From: Verrucomicrobiia bacterium
GTDB taxonomy: Bacteria; Verrucomicrobiota; Verrucomicrobiia; Limisphaerales; CAIMTB01
Assembly: GCA_019634625.1 (NCBI GenBank)
Contig: JAHCBA010000018.1
Location: 62,001 to 126,000, forward strand
DNA length: 64,000 nt
Direction of reading: 5' to 3'
Translations under genes and position numbers: made by a program
In this document: positions 41,261 to 53,662 of the stretch, piece after piece
Layout of the letters: every line of letters begins with the position of its first letter
Numbering within the stretch: the first letter of the stretch is position 1
The notes under the pieces: generated by a model
Told to the model about the DNA's origin: nothing
Database searches by the model: none
What the model saw: only the letters and a program-made list of their open reading frames with translations

Positions 41261-43852
41261 TCAGTGGCGGCGGAAGGAGAGGCGGTGATCGACGCGGCGC
41301 TTCTGGGCGTAGGTGAGGGGTGGGAGGTCGGTGAGGGTGGGGGACTCGGTTTCGCGGAGGATGCCCCGGGCCATGGCCTGGAAGGCGGTCCAGCGCGGCC
41401 AGTCGAGGGCGGGGGCGTGGGCGATCTGGCGGAGGAGACTGCGCCATTCGATGATGAGGCGGTCGATGTCGCCTTCGCCGCGGAGTTCGTCGGTGGCGGC
41501 GAGGCGTTTGCCGGGATGACGATGGGCTTGAAGGACGATGTCGTTGGCGCCGGAGCCGTAGCGGGGGGGGAGGCCGCTTTCGAGGTAGCCGGGGACATTG
41601 AGGAGTCCGTAGGCGCGCTGGGAGGCGGCGGGGAGGCGTCCGCCCCAGCGGGAGTCTTCGCCGGCGAAGCGGAAGCCGGCATCGAGATTGGCGAGGTCGT
41701 ACACGAGTTCGTCGAGGGGATAGGAGTCGTCCTCGAGGGCGGCGGCGAGGGCGAGCCCGACGGTCTGGGGGAGGGCGGCGACGAGGCGGCCGCGGCGGGT
41801 GGGGACGCCGCGGGGATCGATGAGGGCGAGGCGGCGCCAGAGGGCGGCGGTGCCGGTGCCGGGGGCGAGCTGGCGGCAGGTGGGGGCGAGGGCGCAGACG
41901 GCGCAGTCGGCGTGGGGAACGTCGCGTTCGGGGGGGTGCCAGAGGGCGATGCCGTGGGAATCGACGGGGACGCGGAGGGGGAGGGCGGCGAGGCTGAGGT
42001 GGGCGACGAGGCGTTGCGGTTCGCGGACGAAGCGGACGGCGGGGGTGCGCTGGTCGGCGAGGCGCTGTTCGAGGAGGGGGCGGAGCCGGGATTCCCATTC
42101 CGCGAGGGTGGCGAGGCGACCGCGCCAGTCGGTGAGGCGGCGGATTCCCTTGACGAGCACCAGGCGTTCGCCGGTGAGGATGTCGGCGATTTTGATGGCG
42201 CGGCCGTAGAGGCGTCCGCGTTCGGTGTCCTGGAGCGTGACGATCCAGCCCTGCCCGAGTTTCTCGACGACGGCCTGGACCGAGAGGGCGGGGACGAGGC
42301 TGGGCGCGGCCGGGTCAGTGGTCCGGGCGGCGGATGGGGCAGGGGGCGGAGGCGAGGCAGGGGAGGGTGACGGGGGGCGAGGGTGGGCGGCACGGGTGGC
42401 GGGGGGCGAGGCGGGGGTTGGGGTGAAGACTTCTCCGGCGGCGACGGGGCGGAGGGCGGGGAGGGGTTCCCATGTGCCGCGGGAGCTGAGGAACTGGCGG
42501 GCGCGACTGCGGACGCGGCGGGCGCGTTCGGCGTCGGTGGCGAGGCCGCAGGGGGCATTGGGGAACTGGAGGCAGGTTTCGACGCCGAGATGGATGGGTT
42601 TGGAGGTGAAGAGGCGCTGCTGGACGCGGACGGCGGTTTCGAAGGGGTTTTCGCCGCGGTCGGCGGCGCCGGCCATGACACTGAGGAGGGCGCCCCAGTC
42701 CACGAGGCCGCAGCGGGACAACTGGCTGGGATGGGCGTCGCGGAGGCGGAGTTCGTTGCTGGAGACGAGGACGTAGCCGATGTCGTCGATCCCGCGTCGG
42801 CCGGCGCGACCGAACATCTGGAGGATTTCGTCGGGGCGGAGGGGTTGTTCGACGAAGTCGCGACGGTAGGAATCGCCGGCGAGGGCGACGCTGCGGAGGG
42901 AGAAGTTGATGCCGGCGGCGAGGCCCATGGTGGCGGCGACGACGCGGAGCTGACCGGCCTTGGCGAGGGGTTCGATGACGCCGGCGCGGGCGGCGTAGCT
43001 GAGTCCGCTGTGGTGATAGGCGACGCGCTGGGCGAGGAGTTTGGAGAGGGCTTCGCCGGCGAGGAGTTTTTGTTCGCGGGTGAGGGTGAGGGGATCGGGA
43101 TTGGGGAGCTGGCGGGCGATGTCGCGGGCGAAGGTTTCGGCGGCCTGACGGCGGGGGGCGAAGACCAGGATGGGGCCGAGGCCCTCGGCGAGGGCCTTGG
43201 CGAGGAGCCGTGGCCAGTAGCCGCGGATGTCGGAGGGGAGGTGATACTGGAGGTTGGCGGCCCAGACTTCTTCGAGGGGGACGGGGCGTTCGTCGTGGCG
43301 GACGACGACGGCATCGCGGCCGAGGCGACGGAGCCAGGCGGCGACCTGCTGGGGGTTGTGGACGGAACCGCTGAGGAGGAGGAGCTGGGTGCGGGGCGGG
43401 GCGAGGGCGATGGCGATCTCGTAATTGAGGCCGCGATCGGGGTCGCCGATCATCTGGTATTCGTCGATGACGAGGAGGCGTGGGCCGTCGCCGCGGATGA
43501 GGCGGTTCTTCTGGGTTTCGAGGGTGGCGACGAGGATGGGGGCATCGAGGTTGTCGGCGAGGTCACCGGTGGCGATGCCGACGTTCCAGTTGCGGGCGCG
43601 CCACTCGGCGAGTTTGTCATTGGCGAGGGCTCGGGTGGGGACGGTGTAGATGGCCTGGGGCGGGCAGCGGCCTTCGTTGGACCAGAGTTCGAAGATGAGG
43701 GTTTTGCCGGCGCCGGTGGGGGCATGGACGACGACGTCCTTGCCGGCGCGGAGGGCGGCGACGGCCTCCTGCTGCCAGAGGTCCGGGAGGCGGATCCGGG
43801 CAAGTGCGAGAGCCGGAGCGGAGGGGTCGATGGACGCCGCGCGGTCGGACAC
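41261..43852 (-). CDS. Ski2-like DEAD/DEAH-box helicase
   Basis: 863 aa. Walker A APTGAGKT, motif Ia VPTRALANDK, motif II DEYQ (in place of DEVH), motif III LLLSGSVHN, and motif VI QMFGRAGRRG with the Ski2-type spacing. A Pro/Ser/Ala-rich linker spans residues ~500-550. The C-terminal part has a Cys motif CAVCALAPTC that could bind a metal. Members of this family unwind RNA or DNA; the target is unknown. The gene is on the same strand as the M16 gene upstream. Confidence 0.87.
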   Translation of the reverse strand: MSDRAASIDPSAPALALARIRLPDLWQQEAVAALRAGKDVVVHAPTGAGKTLIFELWSNEGRCPPQAIYTVPTRALANDKLAEWRARNWNVGIATGDLADNLDAPILVATLETQKNRLIRGDGPRLLVIDEYQMIGDPDRGLNYEIAIALAPPRTQLLLLSGSVHNPQQVAAWLRRLGRDAVVVRHDERPVPLEEVWAANLQYHLPSDIRGYWPRLLAKALAEGLGPILVFAPRRQAAETFARDIARQLPNPDPLTLTREQKLLAGEALSKLLAQRVAYHHSGLSYAARAGVIEPLAKAGQLRVVAATMGLAAGINFSLRSVALAGDSYRRDFVEQPLRPDEILQMFGRAGRRGIDDIGYVLVSSNELRLRDAHPSQLSRCGLVDWGALLSVMAGAADRGENPFETAVRVQQRLFTSKPIHLGVETCLQFPNAPCGLATDAERARRVRSRARQFLSSRGTWEPLPALRPVAAGEVFTPTPASPPATRAAHPRPPSPSPASPPPPAPSAARTTDPAAPSLVPALSVQAVVEKLGQGWIVTLQDTERGRLYGRAIKIADILTGERLVLVKGIRRLTDWRGRLATLAEWESRLRPLLEQRLADQRTPAVRFVREPQRLVAHLSLAALPLRVPVDSHGIALWHPPERDVPHADCAVCALAPTCRQLAPGTGTAALWRRLALIDPRGVPTRRGRLVAALPQTVGLALAAALEDDSYPLDELVYDLANLDAGFRFAGEDSRWGGRLPAASQRAYGLLNVPGYLESGLPPRYGSGANDIVLQAHRHPGKRLAATDELRGEGDIDRLIIEWRSLLRQIAHAPALDWPRWTAFQAMARGILRETESPTLTDLPPLTYAQKRRVDHRLSFRRH

Positions 43853-43996
43853 GCGGGCAGGGTAGCGGGGTTGGGGCGGTTTGTCAGTTGGGGGAGCGAG
43901 TTCCGTGTCGATGCAGGATCCTCGCCTTGTTTTCAGCGACGGGAAGATCTCGTGACGCCGGCGTCTTCGGGAGGCCCGCGAGGCGTGGGGGCCTGG

Positions 43997-46537
43997 CTAC
44001 GGGCGGACGATGGAGAGGACGAGGGCCTCGGGGTCGAGGTAGTGGCGGGCGACGCGGCGGACGTCGTCGAGGGTGACGGCCTCGTAGAGGGCGTCCTCGG
44101 AATCGCTGTGGGCGTGGCCGAGGCCGTAGAGTTCGTCGAGGGCGGCGGCCATGGCGCAGGTGCCGAGGTCCTGGCGGGCGATCTTTTTCTGACCGACGAC
44201 CTTGGCCTTGGAGCGCTGGAGTTCGGTGTCGGTGAGGCCGTGGTCGCGGAGTTTGGCGATTTCGTTGCGGAACTCGGCGGTGACGAGGTCGGTTTTGGCG
44301 GGTTCGGTGCCGGCGTAGAAGGAGAAGAAGCCGGGGACGAGGCCGACGAAGTTCTGGGCGCCGACGTAGTAGGCGAGACCGAGTTCGTCGCGGATGCGGA
44401 GGAAGAGGCGGGAGCCGAGGTCGCTGCAGGCTTCCTGGACGAGTTCGAGGGCGTGGCGATCGGGATGGCGGAGGGTGGTGCCGCGGAAGCCCATGACGAC
44501 GACGGCCTGTTTCTTATCGCGGACCTCCTCGACGCGTCTGGGCTGGCTGGGCGGGGGCGGATTGGGGAGGGGATCGAGTCCGGTGGGGGCGGCGGTCCAG
44601 TCGCGGAAGGTCCGTTCGACGGCGGCGCGGACCTCGGATGGATTGAGATCGCCGTAGAGGGCGAGGACGCAGTTGTTGGGGACGGCGAGGCGCCGATGGA
44701 AGGCGCGGATGGATTCGACGGAGAGACGTTCGACGGAGTTTTCGGTGCCGGTGGCGTCGAGGCCGTAGCCGGCGGGGCCGAAGAGGGCGCTGCGCATGGC
44801 GCGGCCGGCGAGCTGGAGGAGCTGGTCCTTCTGGGCCCGGATGCCGGCGAGCTGGAATTCGCGTTCGCGTTCGAGTTCGTCGGGTGGGAACGAGGGATGG
44901 AGGATGACGTCGGCGAGGAGGTCGAGGCCGAGGGAGAAATCGGACTGGAGGAGTTCGAGGGTGACACCGAAGCTGTTGTTGCCGGCGTAGCCATCGAGGC
45001 TGCCGCCGACGGATTCGATTTCGGTGGCGATTTCCTCGGCGGAGCGGGATTCGGTTCCTTTGAGGAGGAGTCGGGTCATGACGCCGGTGATCCCGTTGTT
45101 GTCGGGGGTTTCGGCGAGGACACCGCCCTGGAAGACGGCACGGAACTCGACGAACGGGAGGCGGTCGTCCTGTTTGAGGAGGAGGCGAAGTCCGTTGGGA
45201 AGTGTGACGCACTCGACGGCGGAGCGGCGGGTGGAGACGGTCCGGGTGGCGGCAGCGGGTCGGGAACCGGCGGGGAGGAGGGCGCAGACGGTGCGGTTGT
45301 CGGGGGCCAGGTAGGACTGGGCGACACGGCGGAGGTCTTCGCGGGTGGTACGGCGGACGGCGTCGAGGTAGCGGGCGGAGAAGCCGAGATCGCCGACGGT
45401 CAGCCAGCTCGAGCCGAGGTCCTGGGCCTGGCCCTGCATGGTTTTGCGGACGGCGAGGGTGGCGGCGGTGATCTGCTTGACCGCCTTGGCCCATTCGGCT
45501 TCGGAGACCGCGGCATCGCGGAGGCGCTCGATTTCGTCGCCGATGGCGAGGCAGGCATCGGGGAAGCGTTCGCCTTCGACGACGGCGCTGAATCCGAAGA
45601 GGCCGGGGCTGCCGGGGCTGTAGGTCCAGGCGTCCACGGCGTGGACCAGGCCGGATTTTTCGCGGACCTGGCGGTAGAGGCGGGAACTGCGACCGCCGCC
45701 GAGGATCACGCTGAGGACATCGAGGGCGGGGACATCGGCATGGCGGAGTTCCGGGATATGCCAGGAACCATGGAGGTAGCCGAGTTCGATGGGGGCTTCC
45801 TCGATGCGTTCGCGGGGGGCGGTCTGGCGGGGTTCGAGGGCGTGGGGGGTGGCGGGCAGGGGGCGGGCGCGGGCCCCGGCGAAGGCCTCGCCGAGGCGGG
45901 CCACGACGTCCTCGGCGCAGACATCTCCGACCACGACGAAGAAGAGGTTGTTGGGGGCGTACTTTTCGCGGTAGTAGGCGAAGACGTCGTCGCGGGAGAG
46001 GGTGTTGAAGATGTCGGGGAGGCCGATGATGGGATAGCGGTAGGGGCTCCGGGTGTAGGCGGTTTCGAAGAGCCGGCGGCTGGAGCGGCGGGACGGGTCA
46101 TCGTGGCACATGTCCATTTCCCGGCGGATGACATCGAGTTCCTTGACCAGTTCCTCCTCGGGGAGGGTGGCGTGCTGCATGATGTCGCCGAGGATGTCGA
46201 GGGCGACGTGGGTGCCGGAGCTGGGGACATTGATCCAATAGACGGTGCGGTCGAACGAGGTGTAGGCGTTCATGCTGCCGCCGGCGTCATGGACCTCCTG
46301 GTCGATGCGGCCGGGGCCACGGGTCGAGGTGCCCTTGAAGAGCATGTGTTCGAGGACGTGGGAGAGGCCGGCACCGAGCCAGCGGCCTTCGTCGATGCTC
46401 CCGGCGCGGCACCAGGCCTGGGCGGAGACGACGGGGGCGCTGGCGTCTTCGAGGACGATGGCGACCAGGCCGTTGTCGAGGGTGGCGACCCGAGCGCCTG
46501 GGGCGCTGGAGGCGTGCGGGACGGCGGGCAACGACAT
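43997..46537 (-). CDS. M16 family zinc peptidase, both halves in one chain
   Basis: 846 aa. The N-terminal half has the inverted zinc motif HVLEH in GAGLSHVLEHMLFKGT plus the downstream Glu of the family (ELDVIRREMDMCHDD), so it is catalytic. The C-terminal half repeats the fold without the motif (MTRLLLKGTESRSAEEIATEIESVGG). Such two-domain insulinase-like peptidases degrade short peptides. It follows the trigger factor gene by 57 bases on the same strand, which suggests joint expression in protein quality control. Confidence 0.93.
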   Translation of the reverse strand: MSLPAVPHASSAPGARVATLDNGLVAIVLEDASAPVVSAQAWCRAGSIDEGRWLGAGLSHVLEHMLFKGTSTRGPGRIDQEVHDAGGSMNAYTSFDRTVYWINVPSSGTHVALDILGDIMQHATLPEEELVKELDVIRREMDMCHDDPSRRSSRRLFETAYTRSPYRYPIIGLPDIFNTLSRDDVFAYYREKYAPNNLFFVVVGDVCAEDVVARLGEAFAGARARPLPATPHALEPRQTAPRERIEEAPIELGYLHGSWHIPELRHADVPALDVLSVILGGGRSSRLYRQVREKSGLVHAVDAWTYSPGSPGLFGFSAVVEGERFPDACLAIGDEIERLRDAAVSEAEWAKAVKQITAATLAVRKTMQGQAQDLGSSWLTVGDLGFSARYLDAVRRTTREDLRRVAQSYLAPDNRTVCALLPAGSRPAAATRTVSTRRSAVECVTLPNGLRLLLKQDDRLPFVEFRAVFQGGVLAETPDNNGITGVMTRLLLKGTESRSAEEIATEIESVGGSLDGYAGNNSFGVTLELLQSDFSLGLDLLADVILHPSFPPDELEREREFQLAGIRAQKDQLLQLAGRAMRSALFGPAGYGLDATGTENSVERLSVESIRAFHRRLAVPNNCVLALYGDLNPSEVRAAVERTFRDWTAAPTGLDPLPNPPPPSQPRRVEEVRDKKQAVVVMGFRGTTLRHPDRHALELVQEACSDLGSRLFLRIRDELGLAYYVGAQNFVGLVPGFFSFYAGTEPAKTDLVTAEFRNEIAKLRDHGLTDTELQRSKAKVVGQKKIARQDLGTCAMAAALDELYGLGHAHSDSEDALYEAVTLDDVRRVARHYLDPEALVLSIVRP

Positions 46538-46594
46538 GGCCTGGGGCGGCTTGGGAGCGGCGTGGGAGCGGCGTGGGAGCGGCCGTGGGGGGGA

Positions 46595-47923
46595 TCAGGG
46601 AGCGGGGGCCGGCTGGGGCCGGGCCGGGACCTCGCTGATGAGGGCCTGGAGCTGGAGGTAGTCCAGGACCCGCGAGGTGAGGATCTGTTCGGAGAGACTG
46701 CTGAGGCGGCCGTCCTGCTGCATGGCGCGGAGGAGTTTTTCGGGGCGTTCGTTCTGGCGCTGGGCGATCATGGCGACGGCCTGGAGAACCTCCTCCTGTT
46801 TGATCCTGATGCCTTCGCGGTCGGCGATGCGATTCAGGATGAGGGCGGCCTTGACGCGGTCCTTGGCGCTGGTGTTGGCGGCGGCGAAGATTTCGTCCTT
46901 GTGCTCCTGAAGGTCCTGCTTGGTGAGGCCGCGACCCTGATTTCGGGAGACGATATCGCGGACGACGCTGCGGGTTTCATGTTCGACGATGCCGTCGGGG
47001 AGATCGCATTGGACCCGGCTGAGGAGGGTTTGGATGATCTGGTTGCGGATGGAGGTGACGCGTTTGTGTTTGAGTTCGTTTTCGAGGTCACCGCGGACGC
47101 CATCGAGGAGGGCGTCGAGGGTATCCACGCCGAACTGGGAGGCGAAGGCATCGGTGAGTTCGGGGAGGTGACGTTCCTTGACCTGGAGCAGTTCGACCTC
47201 GTACACGCCCTGTTTACCGGCCACGACGGGCACCACGAAATCGGCGGGGAAGGTGACGGTGACGGTGCGTTTCTCGCCGGCGGAAGCGCCGAGGAGCTGG
47301 TCGGTGAAGCCGGGGATGAAGTGGGCGGACTCCATTTTGAGCCAGAAATTCTTCTGTTCGGTGAGGCCGCGGGCGGTGGGGGAGTGGTCTGTGATCGGCT
47401 TGCCTTCGCAGGTGCCGGTGTAATGGACCACGACGTAGTCGCCGGAGGCGGCCGGGCGGGAGACATCCTGGAACTCGGCGCGTTGATCGCGGAGGGCAAG
47501 GAGGGCGCGTTCGATGTCCTGCGGGGTGACCTCACGGATTTCGACCTCGACGGGGATGCCCTTGTATTCGGGCAGGTCGAAGCGGGGTTCGGTTTCGAGG
47601 GTGACGGCGTAGGAGTAGGGCTGGCCGCGACCGAACTGGATTTCCTCGACCTCGGGCTGGCTGAGGGGCTGGATGTTATGTTCCTTGAGGGCGGCGTTGT
47701 AGCTGGCGGCGATGAGTTTGCGGCGGGCCTCGTGCTGGATGTCGCCGCCGAAGGCGCGGGCGATCATGTAGGCGGGAGCCTTGCCCGGGCGGAAGCCGGT
47801 GATGCGGGCTTTTTTCTGAATTTCGGCGGTGGCCTCATCGAAGGCCTTCTCCACGGAGGCGGCATCGACTTCGATCTTGATGAGCACCTTGCACGGCGCC
47901 AACTGCTCCACAGACACGTTCAC
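46595..47923 (-). CDS. tig: Trigger factor, ribosome-associated chaperone
   Basis: 442 aa. The N-terminal ribosome-binding signature is clear (ITGFRPGKAPAYMIARAFG), followed by an FKBP-like prolyl isomerase domain (GDYVVVHYTGTCEGKP; FIPGFTDQLLGASAGEKRTVTV) and the helical C-terminal chaperone arms. A Pro/Ala tail ends the protein. It binds nascent chains at the ribosome exit. In many genomes clpP and clpX follow; here an M16 peptidase does instead. Confidence 0.95.
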   Translation of the reverse strand: MNVSVEQLAPCKVLIKIEVDAASVEKAFDEATAEIQKKARITGFRPGKAPAYMIARAFGGDIQHEARRKLIAASYNAALKEHNIQPLSQPEVEEIQFGRGQPYSYAVTLETEPRFDLPEYKGIPVEVEIREVTPQDIERALLALRDQRAEFQDVSRPAASGDYVVVHYTGTCEGKPITDHSPTARGLTEQKNFWLKMESAHFIPGFTDQLLGASAGEKRTVTVTFPADFVVPVVAGKQGVYEVELLQVKERHLPELTDAFASQFGVDTLDALLDGVRGDLENELKHKRVTSIRNQIIQTLLSRVQCDLPDGIVEHETRSVVRDIVSRNQGRGLTKQDLQEHKDEIFAAANTSAKDRVKAALILNRIADREGIRIKQEEVLQAVAMIAQRQNERPEKLLRAMQQDGRLSSLSEQILTSRVLDYLQLQALISEVPARPQPAPAP

Positions 47924-48030
47924 GGAATAGATCCTTTCGTTCGGAACCCGCCGGAGGACCGGCAGAAGGTACCTTCCCGGAACGGGTCGGGCACCCTAGG
48001 AGGGAGGGGGGGACACGGTCAAGCACCCGG

Positions 48031-49368
48031 TCAGGGCCACCATTTGCGGGCCTGATCGAAGGCCTGGTAGAGGCCGACGACGGCCATGAGGGAGGCGGAG
48101 ATCCAGAGGCAGGAGATCCAGGGACCGCGGGGACGGAGGGCGGGGTCGGTGCGGCGGTAGAGGAGATAGAGGGTGCTGCCGGCGAGGAGGGGAAGCATGA
48201 GGGCCTGGGCGAGGGCGCCGACCAGCACGAGACTGACGGGAGCGCCGACGGTGAGATAGAGGACAAAATAGACGATGGGCAGGGCGAGGCAGGTGAGCTG
48301 GACGACGCGGCGCTGCTGGGGTTCGGTACGGGCGCGGATGAGGCGGAGGAGGCGGAGCAGGTCGGCCATGAGGCGGCCGTTGGAGGCGGTGGCGATGAAG
48401 ACCGTGGAGTAGAGCACGATGAGGGCGCCGGCGAGGTAGCCCCAGAAGCCGATCGCGCCGAACGTCTCGCGGTACATTTCGGAGAGGCTGGCCATCAGAT
48501 CGCGGTCGGTGACCTGGGTGCCGCGGGCGTGGAGGACGGCGGCGCCGAGGAGGTAGAAGGCGACGGTGGCGAGGGTGTAGATGACCATCGAGACCCAGGC
48601 ATCGAGGTTCATGACGCGGATCCATCCGCGGGCGCGTTCCTTCCAGGCGTCGGAGCCGTCGTCGGGGCCGACGAAGGCGGCGTAGCCTTTTTCGAGGCAC
48701 CAGTAGGGGTAGTAGATGAGTTCGGAGGCGCCGACGCCGATGATGCCGAAGGCGGCGAAGGCGATGGTGAAGGAGGCGGGCAATTCGAAGCGGAGACCGC
48801 CGGCGAGCTGGTTCCACTGGAGGGCGTAGGGGGTCCAGGCGAGGGCCACCACGGCTGCGACGGTGAAGATGGTGAAGGCGGCGACCATGACGGCGGAGAA
48901 GCGTTCGATCATCCGGTAGTGGCCGACGGCGAGGAGGACGGCGGTGACGGCGCAGACGGCTCCGACCCAGGTGGCATCGGAGAGGCCGGCGCTCCAGCCG
49001 GCGAGGCGGAGGGCGCCGACGATACCGCCGACCATGCCGGCGACCTGGAAGAAGGTGGCGACGAACATGAGCATCCAGAACCAGACCAGCCAGGACACGA
49101 TCCAGCGCGGACCGGGGATGGAATCGAGGGTTTGGAGGGTGGTGCGGCCGTGGCTGACGGCATAGCGGCCGAACTCGACCTGGAGGAAGACCTTGATGAG
49201 GCAGCCGAGGATGATGAACCAGAGGAGGGTGAAGCCGATTTCGGCGCCGAGCTTGGTGGTGACGATGAGTTCCCCGGAGCCGACGATGGCCGCCGAGACG
49301 ATCAGTCCGGGACCCAGATGACGCAGGGCGCCACGAAGGTCCTGGGGCGGAGGGCGGACCAGGGACAT
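48031..49368 (-). CDS. Nramp-family-like membrane transporter lacking the DPGN motif
   Basis: 445 aa, about 11 transmembrane helices. The opening GPGLIVSAAIVGSGELIVTTKLGAEIGF aligns with TM1 of Nramp proteins, but the metal-binding DPGN is GSGE. The TM6 metal motif (MPHN in true Nramps) is also not found; the corresponding helix reads IGVGASELIYYP. Related divergent Nramp-like proteins are widespread in Planctomycetes and Verrucomicrobia, and their substrate is not established. The gene lies between the hybrid kinase and tig on the same strand. Confidence 0.82.
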   Translation of the reverse strand: MSLVRPPPQDLRGALRHLGPGLIVSAAIVGSGELIVTTKLGAEIGFTLLWFIILGCLIKVFLQVEFGRYAVSHGRTTLQTLDSIPGPRWIVSWLVWFWMLMFVATFFQVAGMVGGIVGALRLAGWSAGLSDATWVGAVCAVTAVLLAVGHYRMIERFSAVMVAAFTIFTVAAVVALAWTPYALQWNQLAGGLRFELPASFTIAFAAFGIIGVGASELIYYPYWCLEKGYAAFVGPDDGSDAWKERARGWIRVMNLDAWVSMVIYTLATVAFYLLGAAVLHARGTQVTDRDLMASLSEMYRETFGAIGFWGYLAGALIVLYSTVFIATASNGRLMADLLRLLRLIRARTEPQQRRVVQLTCLALPIVYFVLYLTVGAPVSLVLVGALAQALMLPLLAGSTLYLLYRRTDPALRPRGPWISCLWISASLMAVVGLYQAFDQARKWWP

Positions 49369-49413
49369 GGGGGCGCACCGTAGGGAGGCCGGGGCGGGAG
49401 GGTCAAGGAGGCG

Positions 49414-51804
<2,391 letters not shown>

Positions 51805-52135
51805 CGATCGGGAAGGGTGGTTCCCGGGTCCAGGGGCGGCGGATTCCGTCGGGACAACCCGCGGGCCGGGACCCTGGATGGGGGCCGCACGGCGACCGGA
51901 GGTCCGTCGTTCCCGTTCCATTATCGACTCTGAAACGGGCCTTCTTGAGCACCGAAATGGGGTGGGAGGGGAACTTTTCCGGCATTGAGTATGGAGCGAC
52001 GGGGTGACGTGGCTAAAATGGCGGGGTCCGGAGCGGTGAAATCGACCTTCGTGAGTGTGAGAGGGCGGGCCGGGCGCCGCAGGGTCTGCGGGAGGAAGAA
52101 AGGCGGAAAGAACCAGGAATGGGATACGAGAAGGC
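51805..52135. other. Divergent promoter region between hybrid kinase and mscS operon
   Basis: About 330 bases that must hold the starts of both transcripts. I see a TTGAGT near 51985 and a TAAAAT near 52012 but the spacing (23) is wrong for a sigma-70 pair. There are no repeats of the dispersed families and no open frame worth calling. Confidence 0.5.
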
Positions 52136-53662
52136 ATGAACCACGCGGATTGGAGCGAGCGATTGAACGAACTGGGGATGCGACTCGAGCCGCATGTGGG
52201 CGGATGGGTGCATTGGGAGACGATATTGGGGATCACCTGGCTGCAACTGGCCCTGAGCGGTGCGGTGCTGGGGATCGTGGCGGTGGCGTGGCATCTGGTC
52301 TGTCCGTGGCTGAAGCGGCGGGTGGGGCGTCCGCCCGAGGAGGCGGCCGGTGAGGCTGCGTTGGATCCCGGTGCGGCGCGGCGTCAGGTGGCGAAGTGGC
52401 GGGTGTGGCGGGAGGTTCTCGAGGCGGCGTTGCCGCCCTTGACCTTGTGGGTGTGGATCTGGGGCGGGACGGCGGCGGGATCGATCCTGTTTCTGCATTG
52501 GGACAGCGAGGAAAGTCCATCGCTGGTGCTTGGGGCACTGGCGTGGGTGCGCGAGGTGGGGACGTTTGGGACGGTGCTGTGGCTGCTGATCCGGATGGTG
52601 GACGTGGTGGGGCGGCAGTTGAAGCGGTGGTCGGCGCGGACGGGGCGGCGTTGGGACGACGTGATTGGGACGCTGGTGACGCAGGGGTTGCGGCTGGTGC
52701 TGCCGCTGGTCGGGGTGATTCTGGTGCTGCCGACGCTGAGCATTCCGGAGGCGGCGCAGGAATTGTTTCAGAGGGGATCGAGCCTGCTGCTGATCGGGGC
52801 GATCGGGTATGTGGTGTACCGGCTGGTCCGGGCGGCGGAGACGGCGGTGCTGGCGCAGTACCGGATCGACGTGAAGGACAACCTGGCGGCGCGGAAGATC
52901 TTCACCCAGGTCCAGGTGCTGCGGAAGCTGGCGGTGGTGGTGATCGTGGTTTTGACGGCGGGGTCGATGCTGATGGTGTTCGAGCCGGTGCGGCAACTGG
53001 GGGCCAGCATCCTGGCGTCGGCCGGGGTGCTGGGGATCGTGGTGGGCTTTGCGGCGCAGCGGAGCATCGCCACGGTGGTGGCGGGATTTCAGATCGCGAT
53101 GACCCAGCCGATCCGGGTGGACGACGTGGTGATTGTCGAGAACGAGTGGGGCCGGATCGAGGAGATCACACTGACGTACGTGGTGGTGCGGATCTGGGAT
53201 CTGCGGCGGCTGGTGGTTCCGATCGGGTATTTCATCGAACGACCGTTTCAGAACTGGACCCGCGTTTCGGCCGACATCCTGGGATCGGTGTTCCTGCATG
53301 TGGACTACACGATGCCGGTGGACGAGCTGCGGCCGGAGGTGGGGCGGATTGTGAAGAGCTGCGAGGACTGGGACGGGAAGTTCTGGAACCTGCAGGTGAC
53401 GGAGGCCACGGAGCGGACGGTGCAATTGCGGGTGCTGGCGACCTCGGAGGACGCCTCGAGGGCATGGAATCTGCGGTGTGAGATCCGCGAGAAGCTGCTG
53501 GCATTGATCCAGCGGAAGTACCCGGGCGCCCTGCCGAAGGTGCGTGCCGAGCTGCCGCTGCCGACCGGGCCGGGGATTGCGGGGGGGGCTGGGGGCGCGA
53601 CCGGCATGACGGTGTCCGCGGGACCGGGGGGCGGGGAGGGGAAAGGATTTCAAACCACATGA
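52136..53662 (+). CDS. Mechanosensitive channel, MscS family
   Basis: 508 aa. Several N-terminal membrane helices precede the pore helix (LASAGVLGIVVGFAAQRSIATVVAGFQIAMTQPIRVDDVV), the MscS hallmark with its Gly/Ala-rich packing and the following beta domain (GRIEEITLTYVVVRIWDLRRLVVPIGYF). The protein releases small solutes when turgor rises. It ends in a Gly-rich tail and overlaps the glgE start in an ATGA, so it is the first gene of a five-gene osmotic-type operon. Confidence 0.9.
   Translation: MNHADWSERLNELGMRLEPHVGGWVHWETILGITWLQLALSGAVLGIVAVAWHLVCPWLKRRVGRPPEEAAGEAALDPGAARRQVAKWRVWREVLEAALPPLTLWVWIWGGTAAGSILFLHWDSEESPSLVLGALAWVREVGTFGTVLWLLIRMVDVVGRQLKRWSARTGRRWDDVIGTLVTQGLRLVLPLVGVILVLPTLSIPEAAQELFQRGSSLLLIGAIGYVVYRLVRAAETAVLAQYRIDVKDNLAARKIFTQVQVLRKLAVVVIVVLTAGSMLMVFEPVRQLGASILASAGVLGIVVGFAAQRSIATVVAGFQIAMTQPIRVDDVVIVENEWGRIEEITLTYVVVRIWDLRRLVVPIGYFIERPFQNWTRVSADILGSVFLHVDYTMPVDELRPEVGRIVKSCEDWDGKFWNLQVTEATERTVQLRVLATSEDASRAWNLRCEIREKLLALIQRKYPGALPKVRAELPLPTGPGIAGGAGGATGMTVSAGPGGGEGKGFQTT

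Noticed and set aside
42383-48055. A plus-strand open frame of 1890 codons
   Set aside because: It runs antisense to the helicase, M16 peptidase and trigger factor genes, whose motifs are all clear. Its product is an endless Gly/Ala/Glu/Asp mix that mirrors codon bias of the opposite strand in GC-rich DNA.
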